In this document: positions 1 to 7,647 of the stretch, piece after piece
How the letters are laid out: every line of letters begins with the position of its first letter
How positions within the stretch are numbered: position 1 is the first letter of the stretch
Assembly: GCA_023435335.1 (NCBI GenBank)
Contig: JAEYRU010000048.1
Span: 1 to 54,430 of the forward strand
Direction of reading: 5' to 3'
Origin: Pseudomonadota bacterium
GTDB taxonomy: Bacteria; Pseudomonadota; Alphaproteobacteria; Rhizobiales; Rhizobiaceae
Length of the DNA stretch: 54,430 nucleotides
The notes under the pieces: generated by a model
What the model saw: the letters and a program-made list of their open reading frames with translations, nothing else
Databases searched by the model: none
What the model was told of the DNA's origin: nothing
Translations under genes and position numbers: made by a program

Positions 1-2
1 GC

Positions 3-2192
3 TTCGCCATCAATGCCGCGACGGGCCAGTGGAGCTACGTCGTCGATACGACCGCCGCGGGCTACAAGGCGCTGGCGCAGGGCCAGACGGTGACCGAGAC
101 CTTCACCGTTACCGTCACCGACGAGCACGGCGGCTTCGACACCGTCGACGTCACAGTTACCGTCACCGGCGCCAACGACGCGCCTGTGATCACGTCTTCG
201 AGCAATGGCAGCATCACGGAGGACTGGTCTTACACGGTGCCGCTCGGCGAACTCGTTTCAAACGGGAGTTTCGAGAACGGGCTCAATGGCTGGACGAACT
301 CGGGGTTCGTTCTGCTCGGCGTACCTCATTCTGGATCGGCTTCAGTCGGAACGGGATCCTCGACGAGCCTGGGCTTGGCGACCGGCACACTGTCGCAGAC
401 CCTCCAGACCGTGACCGGCGTCACTTACAGAATCCAGTTCTGGGCCTCCAATCCTTTTGATTCTTACGGCGAGGTCGAGAGCCTGACCGTCAATTGGGGC
501 GGACAGGTGGTGTTCACTCAGGGCAACATCCCTGCCTCCGGCGCCTACGGCAACTTCAGCCATTACAGCTTCGAGGTGGTGGCGACCGGCGGCAGCACCG
601 ACTTCAGCATCACCATGCAGGATACTGATGGCTGGTGGGTGCTCGACGATGTCTCGGTTACCGCCCTGTTCACGCCGGGGACGGAGATGACGACCGGTAC
701 GATCACCTTCACCGACCCCGATCTGGGCGACAGCCACACCATCTCTTACACGCCGGGGGCCGGCGGGTATTACGGCAACTTCGTTCCGGTCCTTACCGAT
801 CCTGCGACGGGAGACGGCTCTGGAACCGTGACGTGGACCTTCATTGTCGACGATGCGGACATCCAGCACCTGTCGGCGGGCCAGACCGTCACGCAGACCT
901 ACACGGTCAATATCGACGACGGGAATGGCGGCGTCACATCGCAGGACGTCAGCATCGATCTCCACGGAACGAACGATGCCCCCACCGCTGTCGGCGAGAC
1001 GATCATCGTCAATAGCTGGACGGGCACACCTCCGGGAACGGCAGCATCGACGCCGATCTTCAATGAGGTGGAGAACAATAACAATCGCAATCAGGCCAAT
1101 GTCATCGATCGCGCGTTGTTGAAGATCGCAACGAATGCGAACCTAACCGACCAGACCGATCCATCTATCACCGTCAGGGGGTCGATTACGGACGGTTCGA
1201 CCGATTATTTCTCCATCACGCTGAAGGCTGGCGAGACGATCATCCTCGATATCGACAATACTTCAGGGAATCTCGATAGCTACATCTGGCTGCGCGACAG
1301 TGGCGGGGCCATCCTTGCCCAGAATGACGACTCGAGCCCGTCGCTTGGCGGCGGCGGATCAACCGATGCTAACGGCAATCGCGACTCCTACTTGACCTAC
1401 ACCGCTACGACAGACGGCACGTTCTATATTGAGGTCGGGCGCTATGGCGGCAATGGCGGTACCACAACCGGAAACTACGAACTCCAGGTCAGCATCGACA
1501 ACTTCCAGTGGCTCGAAGGCGATCCGGTGACGATTTCCGCCGCGCATCTGCTGGCCAACGACTTCGACGTCGATGGACTCGACACTATCCAGCTTGTCTC
1601 CGTCAACGGTCAGGGAGTGACGTACGACGCCTCAACGGGAACGGTCACGATACAACCGGGAGCGTCCAGCTTCACCTATACGATAGAAGACAATCACGGC
1701 GTGCAGAGCACCGCGACCGTTACACTCCAGGCTGGGACCGGTAGCACCATCAACGGAACCGCCGGGGACGATATCCTGATCGGTGGACACGGCAACGACA
1801 CGCTGATCGGAGGCGATGGCGACGACATCCTGATCGGCGGGTCCGGCCTCAACACGCTCCACGGCGGCGCAGGCAACGATACCTTCGTCATCGACCCGTC
1901 GGCCTTGACCGAAGTCGGTCTGACCGACGTCATCCTCGACTACACGCATGGCGACGACCGGATCGACCTCTCCGACCTGCTGGCGGTGGCGCTCGGAAGT
2001 GCTCCTGCCAACGGAGCGGCCGCCCAGGCAGTCGTTTCGCTCGAGCAGACCGGTGGCAACACCAACCTCGTGGTCGATGAAGACAGCAATCCGGCTACCG
2101 CGGGGGTCGTCGTGGCGACGCTGACGGGCATCCATACCTCCGTCAGCATCCTCTACGACGGCACCAACGAGACCAACGTCACGACGCCCTGA
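3..2192 (+). CDS. RTX-type type I-secreted surface adhesin, C-terminal part (5' end outside window)
   Basis: The reading frame is open from the first bases, so the N-terminus lies upstream of the window. Visible in order: VCBS/cadherin-like modules ending in NDAP motifs (about nt 171 and 975); a jelly-roll, carbohydrate-binding-like module starting NGSFENGLNGW and ending LDDVSV (about nt 255-665); a pre-peptidase C-terminal-like beta domain (about 1185-1500); glycine/aspartate nonapeptide calcium-binding repeats such as GGHGNDTLIGGDGDD (about 1758-1890); and a C-terminal block (DVILDYTHGDDRIDLSDLL) resembling the T1SS target domain of large adhesins. The protein is inferred to be exported by the TolC/ABC/HlyD genes nearby and held at, or released from, the cell surface. 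The 729 codons seen are only the tail; full size and any LapG cleavage site near the N-terminus cannot be seen. Confidence 0.9.
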   Translation, partial: FAINAATGQWSYVVDTTAAGYKALAQGQTVTETFTVTVTDEHGGFDTVDVTVTVTGANDAPVITSSSNGSITEDWSYTVPLGELVSNGSFENGLNGWTNSGFVLLGVPHSGSASVGTGSSTSLGLATGTLSQTLQTVTGVTYRIQFWASNPFDSYGEVESLTVNWGGQVVFTQGNIPASGAYGNFSHYSFEVVATGGSTDFSITMQDTDGWWVLDDVSVTALFTPGTEMTTGTITFTDPDLGDSHTISYTPGAGGYYGNFVPVLTDPATGDGSGTVTWTFIVDDADIQHLSAGQTVTQTYTVNIDDGNGGVTSQDVSIDLHGTNDAPTAVGETIIVNSWTGTPPGTAASTPIFNEVENNNNRNQANVIDRALLKIATNANLTDQTDPSITVRGSITDGSTDYFSITLKAGETIILDIDNTSGNLDSYIWLRDSGGAILAQNDDSSPSLGGGGSTDANGNRDSYLTYTATTDGTFYIEVGRYGGNGGTTTGNYELQVSIDNFQWLEGDPVTISAAHLLANDFDVDGLDTIQLVSVNGQGVTYDASTGTVTIQPGASSFTYTIEDNHGVQSTATVTLQAGTGSTINGTAGDDILIGGHGNDTLIGGDGDDILIGGSGLNTLHGGAGNDTFVIDPSALTEVGLTDVILDYTHGDDRIDLSDLLAVALGSAPANGAAAQAVVSLEQTGGNTNLVVDEDSNPATAGVVVATLTGIHTSVSILYDGTNETNVTTP

Positions 2193-2215
2193 GGGTAGGA
2201 CGGACCTTGGATAGA

Positions 2216-2247
2216 CCCGCGCGCTTCGGCGCGCGGGGCCTTCTTTT
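2216..2247 (+). terminator. Rho-independent terminator after the adhesin gene
   Basis: A perfect 9-bp stem CCCGCGCGC / GCGCGCGGG with a TTCG tetraloop begins 23 bases after the adhesin stop codon and is followed by a pyrimidine-rich tract (CCTTCTTTT). This is a convincing intrinsic terminator that separates the adhesin from the GGDEF gene. The rest of the 2193-2412 gap shows nothing further that I recognise. Confidence 0.85.
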
Positions 2248-2412
2248 GTAGCGACATCAGAGTCAGTGGCACGCCGCCGCCCGCTATGCCGCTCCTCAAA
2301 CGGCTCATCGTTTTCCACAGCCTCCCCAGAACCGTTCAAATACCGACGATTTCGGCAACAAAGGCTCCACCGGCGGGGCGATATGACGGGCCATCTCGGA
2401 TGGAGGTGGCAC

Positions 2413-3186
2413 ATGGCCGGCCAGGACTCGGAAAAGATCTCACGCAACTGGCGCGACATCGCCCGGCTCACGCTGGCGGGCACAGCCGCCGCCATCGGCG
2501 TCTCGCTGCTCTTCGCCTACCTGCTGCTTTTCAACGAGACGCTGACCGCCCTCGGCCGGAGCATGCTCTTGGCGGGCGTTCTGCCGCTACTCATCACGAC
2601 GCCGCTTCTCGTGTACATCGGTGTCAGGCTGCGCGAATCGCGGCGGCAGCGGCAGGCGCTCAACCGGCTCGCCACCTACGACCAGACCACCGGCCTGATG
2701 ACCGGCAAGGCGCTGGCTAACGTGGTCGAGCGTCGGGTGAATGCCCGCGACGTCGAGGAGCCCGCACGCGGCGGGTTCCTGGTCGTGCGGCTCGACAATC
2801 TCCTCGACATCAACGTGCAGCATGGCTTCGACAGCGGAAACGAGGCCCTGCGGCTCGTTGCAGCCTCCATCCGCCGTTCGGTGCGCGAGAGCGACACAGT
2901 CGGCCGTCTCGGTCCGGGCGAGTTCGGGGTGTTCCTGCCGGGGGCGTCGGAAGAGAACACGCGCGAGGTGGGCGAGCGCATCCGCGCCGAAATCGCCAGG
3001 GTGGCATTCACCCCTGCTTCAGGGCAGGCGGAGCTGCAGATCAGCACCGGCGGCGTCATCTTCGAACAGGATTTCGCCTTCGGCGACATGTTCCGCACCG
3101 CCGAGCGCCAGCTGACAAGCGGCAGTTCGCGAGGCGGCCTCTCCCTCACGCGGGCGGCCGAAGGCAGGAGCGGCATGTCGCACTAG
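2413..3186 (+). CDS. Membrane protein with degenerate GGDEF domain
   Basis: Predicted 257 aa from an ATG preceded by GGAGGTGG; the frame is open further upstream but without a better start. Two hydrophobic helices (about residues 17-40 and 52-72) are joined by a short loop of about 11 residues, so there is essentially no periplasmic domain. A GGDEF-type fold follows (about 85-245). The signature at residues 167-171 reads GPGEF instead of GG(D/E)EF, and the usual GD in the substrate pocket reads GN (residues 142-143). Diguanylate cyclase activity is therefore doubtful; a c-di-GMP/GTP-binding or purely structural role is possible. It sits between the adhesin and its predicted protease, so a link to adhesion is likely but inferred. 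It cannot be a LapD equivalent, since it lacks EAL and periplasmic domains. Confidence 0.8.
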   Translation: MAGQDSEKISRNWRDIARLTLAGTAAAIGVSLLFAYLLLFNETLTALGRSMLLAGVLPLLITTPLLVYIGVRLRESRRQRQALNRLATYDQTTGLMTGKALANVVERRVNARDVEEPARGGFLVVRLDNLLDINVQHGFDSGNEALRLVAASIRRSVRESDTVGRLGPGEFGVFLPGASEENTREVGERIRAEIARVAFTPASGQAELQISTGGVIFEQDFAFGDMFRTAERQLTSGSSRGGLSLTRAAEGRSGMSH

Positions 3187-3200
3187 CCGGCGCCGCGCCC

Positions 3201-4433
3201 TCAGAAGCCGCCCGGATTTCCCAGCAGCACTGGCTTGCCGTTCTCGATTCGATAGATTCCGTACCTGTGCTCCACTGCGCCGTCCTTGGCGAAGCGGAAC
3301 AGGCCGGTCACGCCCCGGAACCCGGAACTTGCGGTCAGCGCGCCGGCCGTCAGGCCGGTCGCGCCGCGGTGCCTGACCAGACCGGCGGCGATGGCGACCG
3401 CGTCGTATGCCAGCGCGGCATCGGTCGAAAGCGGCCGCCCCGCTGCCGCCTGATAACGGGCGGCAATGGCCTTCGGGCCCTCCGGGTCGGGCAGGGCGAG
3501 CAGCACGCCGTCCAGTACCGGCACCGCGTACAGCTCGCGCGGCCAGCCCGAATTGCCTATCAGCGTTGCGATCGAACCTCCAAGGCCTTGGGCCACGATC
3601 GCCTGCGCAACGGCTGCGGGCGCCCGGCCGGTGCCGAAGATCGCCACCGCGTTCGCCTGCTGGAAGCGCGCCTGCTCGGCCTTGAGCGCAGGCCCGATCT
3701 GCGCGTCGACCGGAGGATAGGCGACGGTGCCGACCAGCTTGCCGCCATTGCGTGCGACGCCGCGGGCGAACCGTTCGCGATCGGCCGCCGCGAAGCCGTC
3801 CGGCACCACGGCCAGGACCCGCGACTGTTTCATCGCGATTGCCGCTCGGGCCCCGTCGATGGCGCTGTCGATTGAATCGCTCGTGAAGGCGAACAGGTTG
3901 GCGGAAGCGCCCTCCCCCGACAGCGCGATCACCGGCGGGCGCGCGCCCTTGATCGCAGCGATGCGTGAGCCGCTCTCGGCGTCGGGCGCAATCATGATCA
4001 GCCGGGCACCGCCGGCAATCGCCTGTTCGGCCATCGCGCCGGCGTTCGCGGCGTTGCCCGCGGTATCGTAGACGGTCACGCGAATCTGCCCTTCCCCGAG
4101 GTCGCCAACCGCCAGGCGCGCGCCATCGACAAAGTCGCGCGCGCGGCCGGCCGCCGGCTCCGCGGCGCTGCGCGGCAGAAGCATGGCCACCATCACCGGG
4201 CCGGCGCCGATCGTCTCCTGCGCCGGCACCGGAAGCTGCGGCGCGACGGTCAGGATGTCCTCCGTGCTGGTTGCCTGGCACCCGGCGAGCGCGAGGCCGG
4301 CAGCCGCCATGACCATGCCCCTCGTCGGGCGATGGCCGCGCCGGCCACCGCGGGGACAGGCCGCCGGTGCGTTTCGTTCGCCCGCGCGCAGCCGCGGGAA
4401 CATCGGCGTGAGAAGACGCCAGAGCACGTTCAT
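3201..4433 (-). CDS. Periplasmic-binding-fold lipoprotein (penicillin-binding protein activator / Leu-Ile-Val-binding-like)
   Basis: About 410 aa from the ATG at 4433; an in-frame ATG at 4496 is an alternative. The N-terminus carries a basic stretch followed by a hydrophobic segment ending in the lipobox LAGC, so it is probably lipidated. The body is a type I periplasmic-binding fold (Peripla_BP_6 style), with segments such as VAMLLPRSA near the start, VIALSGEG, and AYDAVAIAAGLV near the end, as in proteins annotated as penicillin-binding protein activators (LpoA-like) or branched-chain amino acid binding proteins. It converges with the GGDEF gene (14 bases apart) and diverges from the LapG-like gene. 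No transporter subunits lie beside it, which favours a cell-envelope role over uptake, but the ligand is unknown. Confidence 0.75.
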   Translation of the reverse strand: MNVLWRLLTPMFPRLRAGERNAPAACPRGGRRGHRPTRGMVMAAAGLALAGCQATSTEDILTVAPQLPVPAQETIGAGPVMVAMLLPRSAAEPAAGRARDFVDGARLAVGDLGEGQIRVTVYDTAGNAANAGAMAEQAIAGGARLIMIAPDAESGSRIAAIKGARPPVIALSGEGASANLFAFTSDSIDSAIDGARAAIAMKQSRVLAVVPDGFAAADRERFARGVARNGGKLVGTVAYPPVDAQIGPALKAEQARFQQANAVAIFGTGRAPAAVAQAIVAQGLGGSIATLIGNSGWPRELYAVPVLDGVLLALPDPEGPKAIAARYQAAAGRPLSTDAALAYDAVAIAAGLVRHRGATGLTAGALTASSGFRGVTGLFRFAKDGAVEHRYGIYRIENGKPVLLGNPGGF

Positions 4434-4641
4434 GATCGACGGAGTATCCCTGTCCGAACCCATCAGAGGTTTAGCCCAACCGCTGCAAGGCTGCAAACGC
4501 CGGGCACCCCTCTAAAACCCAGCTATTTGTCTAAAATTTTCTCAGCTTTCTACTGAAAATATTTCGCAAGTAGTATCCAAGTCTATTTTCTAGAAGTTCA
4601 AATGTATTCTGTATCTGTCTTCCCAATACGGGGAGATGGAT
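4434..4641. promoter_or_regulatory. AT-rich divergent promoter region
   Basis: The stretch between the lipoprotein start and the LapG-like start includes about 110 bases (4510-4620) that are strikingly AT-rich compared with the surrounding high-GC coding DNA. It must contain the promoters for both divergent genes. I see no confident operator motif. Confidence 0.5.
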
Positions 4642-5673
4642 GTGAAATCGCTCAGGGAAAAGAGAATAAGTGCGGCGCTTGTGCTGTTGCTGGCGGTCCT
4701 GTCGCCCTCAGCCATGGCCGCGCCCGTACCGGTGGCGCCGATCGCGTCTGTCGGCGACCCGCTTTTCACCGCCATTCGCCAGGTGGCGAGCGCCCGCAAG
4801 GCACTTCCCGCGTTGACCTTCGATCTCGCTGCCCTGCGCGCGGCGCTCGCCAACCAGTTCGCACTCATCGAACGCAAGGTCGACGCCCCGGGCGAAACCT
4901 CGCCGGCCGCGGTGCGGGACGTGCCTGCCACGACCGGGTCCATCGCCGGCAACAGGCAGCCGCCGGTGGAGAAATCCGCCAAGGCGCGGAACGAGCTCCT
5001 CGCCTCCGTCGCCATCCCGTTCGGGCGGCTGCCTGCACTGGCCCGGCTCGAGCCCGTCTATCAGGACATGGCGGCCGGCCTTTTCCGCGATTGCCGCACG
5101 GCCACCTGCGAGAATGCGCGCGCCACGCTCGAAACGGTCATCGCCGGCGGCAAGCGACGCGGGTTTCTGGAGCTGATTGGCGCGGTCAACCGCTCGGTGA
5201 ACGGGCTGGTCGCCTACCGCCGCGACAGCGATATCCATCGCGTCGTCGACTATTGGGCAATGCCCAGCCAGACCCTCAGCAGCGGCATCGGCGACTGCGA
5301 GGACTACGCCATCCTCAAGATGGCCGTGCTCGCCAAGGCCGGTGTCCCCGCCAACAGCATGTCGCTGGTCGTCCTGCGCGACGAACGCCGCGGCGTCTAT
5401 CACGCCGTGCTCGCCATTCGCACCAGTGCCGGATCCTACATCCTGGACAACCTCAACTCGGCGGTCCTGAGGGATGTAGATCTGCCCGATTACATGCCGC
5501 TCTACTCGGTCAGCGACGGGCGCGGCTTTATTTATGGTCGGCGCGGCGGCAAGGGCCTGCTCACGGCCTCGGCCGCGGGCCTGGACACGATCGCCCCCGG
5601 CGAAGGTATGGACATGCCGCCATGGGGCACACCGCCTTCAACCGCGTCGTCCGGAATGCGCGGCCCGTTCTGA
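4642..5673 (+). CDS. LapG-like periplasmic transglutaminase-family cysteine protease (BTLCP)
   Basis: A GTG start at 4642 is preferred because GGGGAG ends 6 bases upstream; an ATG at 4636 lies too close to that site. The 343-aa product begins with a signal peptide (MKSLREKR, hydrophobic core, cleavage near SAMA-AP). A variable region of roughly 90 residues follows, longer than in Pseudomonas LapG, and then the BTLCP catalytic domain. The Cys-His-Asp triad is visible in GDCEDYA (C219), YHAVLA (H254) and YILDNLN (D269). In the Lap system this enzyme cuts the N-terminal retention region of the adhesin to free it from the surface. Location beside an RTX adhesin and a T1SS supports that role. LapD, the usual inhibitor, is not in the window. 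Confidence 0.87.
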   Translation: MKSLREKRISAALVLLLAVLSPSAMAAPVPVAPIASVGDPLFTAIRQVASARKALPALTFDLAALRAALANQFALIERKVDAPGETSPAAVRDVPATTGSIAGNRQPPVEKSAKARNELLASVAIPFGRLPALARLEPVYQDMAAGLFRDCRTATCENARATLETVIAGGKRRGFLELIGAVNRSVNGLVAYRRDSDIHRVVDYWAMPSQTLSSGIGDCEDYAILKMAVLAKAGVPANSMSLVVLRDERRGVYHAVLAIRTSAGSYILDNLNSAVLRDVDLPDYMPLYSVSDGRGFIYGRRGGKGLLTASAAGLDTIAPGEGMDMPPWGTPPSTASSGMRGPF

Positions 5674-5692
5674 CCCACTGAGGACGGGGCCG

Positions 5693-6352
5693 TCACAACT
5701 GGGTGATATACGCAATCACCAGGGTTCTTGCGGCGACCGGCGCCAGCACCAGCCGCAGCTGTCCGCGCACGCGCCTGTCGGCGATGCCGAGTGCGAAGCC
5801 CGTCGCCACCGGCGTTTTCGGGTTGTTCTCCAGGAGTTCGATGACCTGCTCGAGCTGCGTGTCGAGCGAAAGCCGGGTTGCGCGCGCCAGATCCCTCAAT
5901 TCGCTGGTCGGCAGGCTGGCGCGGATGAAGTTGAGGAATGCCTGGTTGTATTGAACGATCTTCTTGTCCGTCGACAGCACGAAGGCCGGTGTCGGGCTGG
6001 CGTGGACGATGGCGAAAACGTTCTCCGCGGTCGTGATCCGCTCCAGCTCGGACACGCGGCCGACCAGCCACCGCGCCGCCTGGACGCGCAGCGTGGAGGC
6101 GAGGTTTCCTTCCTCCGGCACGGATGCGAGCGCCTCCCCGACTTCCTGTCCAAGGGTCCGGCCCCTGGCGGCGGCCATGGCGGAGACCGTCTTCCAGAAG
6201 ATCGTTTCGAGCCTGATGCCGCGCCGCGCGCCGCGTGCCGCGACCGCCCGAAAAAGAGGCGTGGCGTCATCATCGGTCGCCGCCGGCACGACGCCGTCCC
6301 TGCGCGAGCGTGAGGCGACGTCGGCTTCCGGTTCGGAACGCCGCCCCGTCAT
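5693..6352 (-). CDS. RHH_4 ribbon-helix-helix plus PAS-like protein, last gene of T1SS operon
   Basis: Predicted 219 aa; the ATG at 6352 lies 2 bases after the stop codon of the HlyD gene, so it is translationally linked to the secretion operon. The frame is open upstream through HlyD but that part is out of frame with a real protein. Residues 45-97 match the RHH_4 ribbon-helix-helix family (GIRLETIFWKTVSAMAAARG, then NLASTLRV). Residues about 108-215 look like a PAS sensor fold (AFVLSTDKKIVQYNQAFLNFI). The combination suggests a DNA- or protein-binding switch that senses a small ligand or redox state and may tune adhesin expression or export. Function is inferred only from domains and context. 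Confidence 0.75.
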   Translation of the reverse strand: MTGRRSEPEADVASRSRRDGVVPAATDDDATPLFRAVAARGARRGIRLETIFWKTVSAMAAARGRTLGQEVGEALASVPEEGNLASTLRVQAARWLVGRVSELERITTAENVFAIVHASPTPAFVLSTDKKIVQYNQAFLNFIRASLPTSELRDLARATRLSLDTQLEQVIELLENNPKTPVATGFALGIADRRVRGQLRLVLAPVAARTLVIAYITQL

Positions 6353-6354
6353 GC

Positions 6355-7647
6355 CTATCGTTCCGTCAGTGCTTCGCTGCGGGCCTTGTTGATCGGCTTC
6401 AGCAGGTAGTCGAGGACGGTCTTCTGCCCGGTCATGATCTCGACCGAGGCCACCATGCCCGGCATGATGCTGTGTTGCGTTCCGTTCCTCTCCAGGGCCG
6501 ATTCGTCGGTCAGGACGTGCACCTGGTAGTAGGTTTCCCCGCTCTCCTGGTCGACCAGGCTGTCCGCCGAGATGTTGGTGACATGGCCCTTGAGGCCGCC
6601 ATAGATCGAGAAGTCGTAGGCGGTGATCTTGATGAGGGCGGGCTGGTCCCGCTGCACGAAGGCGACGTCGCGCGGCGATATCCGCGCCTCTACCAGCAGC
6701 GTATCCGAGGTCGGGACGACCCCGCCAACCACCGCGCCGGGCTGCACGTAGGCGCCGATCGTGTTGACGTCGAGCGTGTTGATGATGCCGTCCACCGGTG
6801 AACGGATGTCGGTGCGGCGAACCCGGTCCGACGCGCCGCGAATGGTTTCGCCGAGGACGCCGAGATCGGCGAGTGCCTGGGACATCTCGTTGCGGGCTTC
6901 CTGCTGGAACTGAAGCGACAGTTCCTCGATCTGCAGGCTGGCTTCCTCCACCGCGGCTTCCAGCCGCTTGACGCTCTCGGTGACGACGGCGAGCTGGCCG
7001 CTCTGCTGGGCGAGATCGGTTTCCATCCGCAGCAGGTCGGTCTCCGCGTGCAGCCGCCGCTTGACCAGCGGTTCGATCGCGTCGCGCTGGCGGGTCATCG
7101 CCTCGATCACCTTCTCCAGCTGCGCGACGTTGATGCGCGCTTCCGCGAGTTCCTGTTTGCGCTGCCGCTCGCGCGCGACGAGGACTGACAGCTTGTTGCG
7201 CACGTTTTCGCGGCGGGCCTGGAACAGCTCGTTCTCGTTTGCGCAAATCTCGGGTGAAACCGCCTGCAATTCCTCCGGACACGCGAAACCGGCAGACAGA
7301 TCCCCCTGGATCTCCACCTGCAGCCGCGCGACCTTCGCCTTGAGGGCGCGCGAACGCGCCTGCGACTCGCCCAGCGAGGACCCGGTCGTGGTATCGTCCA
7401 GCCTGATGAGCAGCTGCCCCTGCTTCACCACCTGGCCAAGCTTGACCGCGATCTCCTGCACGACCCCTGCTTCGCTGCTCTGTATGATCTGGGTCTTGGA
7501 AACCGGAATGACCTTTCCGTCGCCGCGCGCGATCTCCTCAACCTTGGCGATCGCCGCCCAGCCGACGAACGTGGCGATGAACAGGGCCACGAGGCCGAGA
7601 ACCAGCCTCGCAGCCAGGGGCGGCTTGTCGATTGTCGCGGTACTCAA
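6355..7647 (-). CDS. HlyD-family periplasmic adaptor of type I secretion system
   Basis: 430 aa. The start overlaps the stop of the ABC exporter gene by 4 bases (ATGA). One N-terminal membrane helix (about residues 13-33, LVLGLVALFIATFVGWAAIA) is followed by a biotinyl-lipoyl-like half motif (GDGKVIPVSKTQIIQSSEAG), a long alpha-helical hairpin/coiled coil (about 85-280, rich in Q, E, R and L), and the returning lipoyl and beta-barrel domains (SPVDGIINTLDVNTIGAYV). Length and order are typical of HlyD/LapC membrane-fusion proteins that bridge the inner-membrane ABC exporter to TolC. The partners are the adjacent ABC and TolC genes; the likely cargo is the RTX adhesin. Confidence 0.93.
   Translation of the reverse strand: MSTATIDKPPLAARLVLGLVALFIATFVGWAAIAKVEEIARGDGKVIPVSKTQIIQSSEAGVVQEIAVKLGQVVKQGQLLIRLDDTTTGSSLGESQARSRALKAKVARLQVEIQGDLSAGFACPEELQAVSPEICANENELFQARRENVRNKLSVLVARERQRKQELAEARINVAQLEKVIEAMTRQRDAIEPLVKRRLHAETDLLRMETDLAQQSGQLAVVTESVKRLEAAVEEASLQIEELSLQFQQEARNEMSQALADLGVLGETIRGASDRVRRTDIRSPVDGIINTLDVNTIGAYVQPGAVVGGVVPTSDTLLVEARISPRDVAFVQRDQPALIKITAYDFSIYGGLKGHVTNISADSLVDQESGETYYQVHVLTDESALERNGTQHSIMPGMVASVEIMTGQKTVLDYLLKPINKARSEALTER

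Noticed and set aside
1632..2495. Minus-strand frame covering the adhesin 3' end and terminator
   Set aside because: It crosses the adhesin RTX repeats in antisense and the terminator; composition is shadow-like.
2413..3186. GGDEF protein as the missing LapD
   Set aside because: It lacks an EAL domain, a HAMP segment and a periplasmic domain; the inter-helix loop is too short to bind a periplasmic protease.
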